This document shows, piece by piece, positions 62,873-64,000 of a DNA stretch of 64,000 nucleotides. The notes under the pieces were generated by a model. It searched no databases. It was not told the origin of the DNA and saw only the letters and a list, made by a program, of their open reading frames with translations. A program made the position numbers and the translations under genes. Source of the stretch: Bacteroidales bacterium (lineage in GTDB: Bacteria > Bacteroidota > Bacteroidia > Bacteroidales > F082); NCBI GenBank assembly GCA_016290215.1, contig JAEETH010000016.1, positions 1 through 64,000 of the forward strand, in the 5' to 3' direction. Within the stretch, counting starts at the first letter, position 1, and every line of letters starts with the position of its first letter.

Positions 62873-63012
62873 AAGTTGTTGAATTGTTGATTGTTTATTT
62901 GTTGAATTGTTGAATTACCACGCTGAATGTTCGAATTGATGAGTCTGTGTTAGGTTGTTGAATTGTTGATTGTTATCCAGATGAACAATTAAACAATTCA
63001 ACATCCCAACAA
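62873..63012. repeat. TTGTTGAATTG short-repeat region
   Basis: Repeats of TTGTTGAATTGTTGA occur on the plus strand. Their complement (AACAATTAAACAATTCAAC) follows about 100 bp later, so the block can fold back. No gene. Confidence 0.7.
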
Positions 63013-63354
63013 TTAAACGATTATACTGTTGATTTCCACTTCATTGCCCCGAAGCAGCCAGGTGTTGTTGCTGTTGCAATGCGGACAAGTCTTGCCGAAC
63101 TTAACGGTCTCGTATTCTTTCTTGCAGTTGTCACAATAAGTCACCGCTGGGATGGTGTTAATCTTCAACTCACATCCTTTTAGCATCTCTTCCTTGTCAG
63201 CCGCCCAACGCCAACAGTCGGTGAGCAGATGGGGCACGACAGTTGACACCTCGCCGATGTCCATCACCACGCTGGAGACATGCTCCACGTGATTCTCCTC
63301 CGCCACTGCTTTGACGTCCTTGATGATATAAAATACTACTCCGAGTTCGTGCAC
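63013..63354 (-). CDS. hypA: HypA-like hydrogenase nickel-incorporation protein (113 aa)
   Basis: The N-terminus MHELG provides the nickel-binding His2 and Glu3. The zinc site is CDNC (about 74-77) and CPHC (about 90-93) with a zinc-ribbon spacing. The start codon is GTG. HypA delivers nickel to [NiFe]-hydrogenase or urease. No other hyp gene lies in the window, but the next gene upstream is an iron-sulfur flavoprotein, so a hydrogenase or electron-transfer cluster may begin beyond the edge. In some Bacteroidetes such a lone HypA-like protein accompanies non-nickel enzymes. Confidence 0.85.
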   Translation of the reverse strand: MHELGVVFYIIKDVKAVAEENHVEHVSSVVMDIGEVSTVVPHLLTDCWRWAADKEEMLKGCELKINTIPAVTYCDNCKKEYETVKFGKTCPHCNSNNTWLLRGNEVEINSIIV

Positions 63355-63407
63355 TGTTGATAATTGATAATTGATAATTGAAAATTGAGAATTGATAATT
63401 GATAATT
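63355..63407. repeat. TTGATAATTGATAATTG 7-mer tandem array
   Basis: About seven copies of a degenerate TTGATAA 7-mer fill the gap between hypA and the oxidoreductase gene. Confidence 0.8.
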
Positions 63408-64000
63408 ATTTCGTGCCGAAGATGATTTTTCCGGTGCGTTTAAGCATGTAGGGTAGGATGCCACCGAACTTGTCCTCTGAGGTGCGCATGATGCTGGCAT
63501 CGGGATTGTCGCGGAAGAGGTGGATGGCGTCGAAGCCGCACTTGGTGGTACAGATACCACAGCCGATGCAACGGTTCTCATCGACCACCGATGCGCCGCA
63601 CGAGAGGCAGCGGGCGGTCTCTTTCCGTACCTGCTCTTCGGTGAGGGTGACCATATATTCGTTGAAAGGATTCTCGTTGGCTTTATGGCCTTCCACTTGA
63701 CGCGAACTGTTGTCGTATGATTCCACAAAGATGTCGTCCTTGTTTAGTTCAATGAAGTCGCGGCGGTTGCGACCGATGGTCATGTGTCCGTGTTGCACAA
63801 AGCGGTGCAGACTCTCTGCGGCCTCCTTGCCAGCGGCAATGGCATCGATGGCGAACTTGGGACCCGTGAAGACGTCGCCGCCCACGAAGATGTCTTCCTC
63901 TGCAGTCTGATAGGTCAGCTTGTCGGCAACGGGATACACACCTCTGAAGAGCTCTACCTTGGTGTCCTTGAGCAGGTCTTTCAGAATGACGGTCTGTCCA
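63406..64000 (-). CDS. FAD/NAD(P)-dependent oxidoreductase with 4Fe-4S domain, C-terminal part (5' end outside window)
   Basis: About 198 residues are visible and the frame is open to the window edge. EEDIFVGGDVFTGPKFAIDAIAAGKEAAESL is (in two parts) the end of a GltD-like pyridine-nucleotide-disulfide oxidoreductase: the GGDVFTGP turn followed by IAAGKEAA. After RKETARCLSCG comes a ferredoxin-type cluster motif, CIGCGICTTKCG. The protein belongs with NADPH-dependent glutamate-synthase-small-chain-like flavoproteins used in electron bifurcation or transfer. It lies 51 bp upstream of hypA on the same strand. Confidence 0.85.
   Translation of the reverse strand, partial: GQTVILKDLLKDTKVELFRGVYPVADKLTYQTAEEDIFVGGDVFTGPKFAIDAIAAGKEAAESLHRFVQHGHMTIGRNRRDFIELNKDDIFVESYDNSSRQVEGHKANENPFNEYMVTLTEEQVRKETARCLSCGASVVDENRCIGCGICTTKCGFDAIHLFRDNPDASIMRTSEDKFGGILPYMLKRTGKIIFGTK

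Noticed and set aside
63013-64000. Complete hydrogenase operon
   Set aside because: Only hypA and part of a flavoprotein are visible; no hydrogenase subunit lies in the window.

Overview
The window looks like a Bacteroidales chromosome, probably from a gut or rumen anaerobe. Most genes with a clear start are preceded by the Bacteroidetes -7 element TAnnTTTGC. Several secreted proteins end in type IX secretion (T9SS) sorting domains, and there is an ECF sigma/FecR pair, a fused glycine-lipid synthase, and Bacteroidales-typical families (DUF3822, DUF5692, FtsX-type permease). No rRNA, tRNA, CRISPR array or complete insertion sequence was seen.

Layout. 1-9.3 kb is accessory: the end of an AAA ATPase, an orphan LHH-type nuclease, a TerB-like operon behind a strongly structured leader, a PH-like/membrane operon, a cysteine-rich protein of unknown function, a second AAA ATPase boxed in by four hairpins, and an ABC-F ATPase. 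9.3-16.3 kb is a three-gene minus-strand operon: an STN-domain outer-membrane protein and two large T9SS cargo proteins. 16.4-34.3 kb holds a nested palindrome, a mosaic of gene remnants, and two paralogous giant surface proteins (2718 and 2747 aa) with matching 5' regions. 34.3-38.4 kb has a TPR/transmembrane/AraC regulator, a YoeB-type toxin-antitoxin pair, FecR and an ECF sigma factor. 38.7-64 kb is mostly housekeeping (rplU, rpmA, rsmA, rbfA, dtd, holA, amn, rsmD, a pseudouridine synthase, MscS, hypA). It is interrupted by a HEPN-MNT pair, a secreted subtilase, a third AAA ATPase, and an AbiF-like gene preceded by what looks like a structured RNA.

Recurring theme. The window is unusually rich in palindromic and short tandem repeats. 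I count several unrelated families: hairpins or tandem repeats beside all three AAA ATPases; a 'TGACTATGAC' inverted repeat at 25.5, 34.0 and 58.7 kb, with a relative at 53.3 kb; a 'CCTGAGCCTGTCGAAGG' element that also sits in frame inside a surface protein; a 131-bp nested palindrome at 16.4 kb; and low-complexity 7-mer arrays between genes. The best candidates for something under-described are the AbiF-like gene with its leader RNA, the crossing-helix RNA at 2.3-2.5 kb, the covarying hairpins around the 5.8 kb ATPase, and the in-frame palindromic insertions in the 25.7 kb adhesin.
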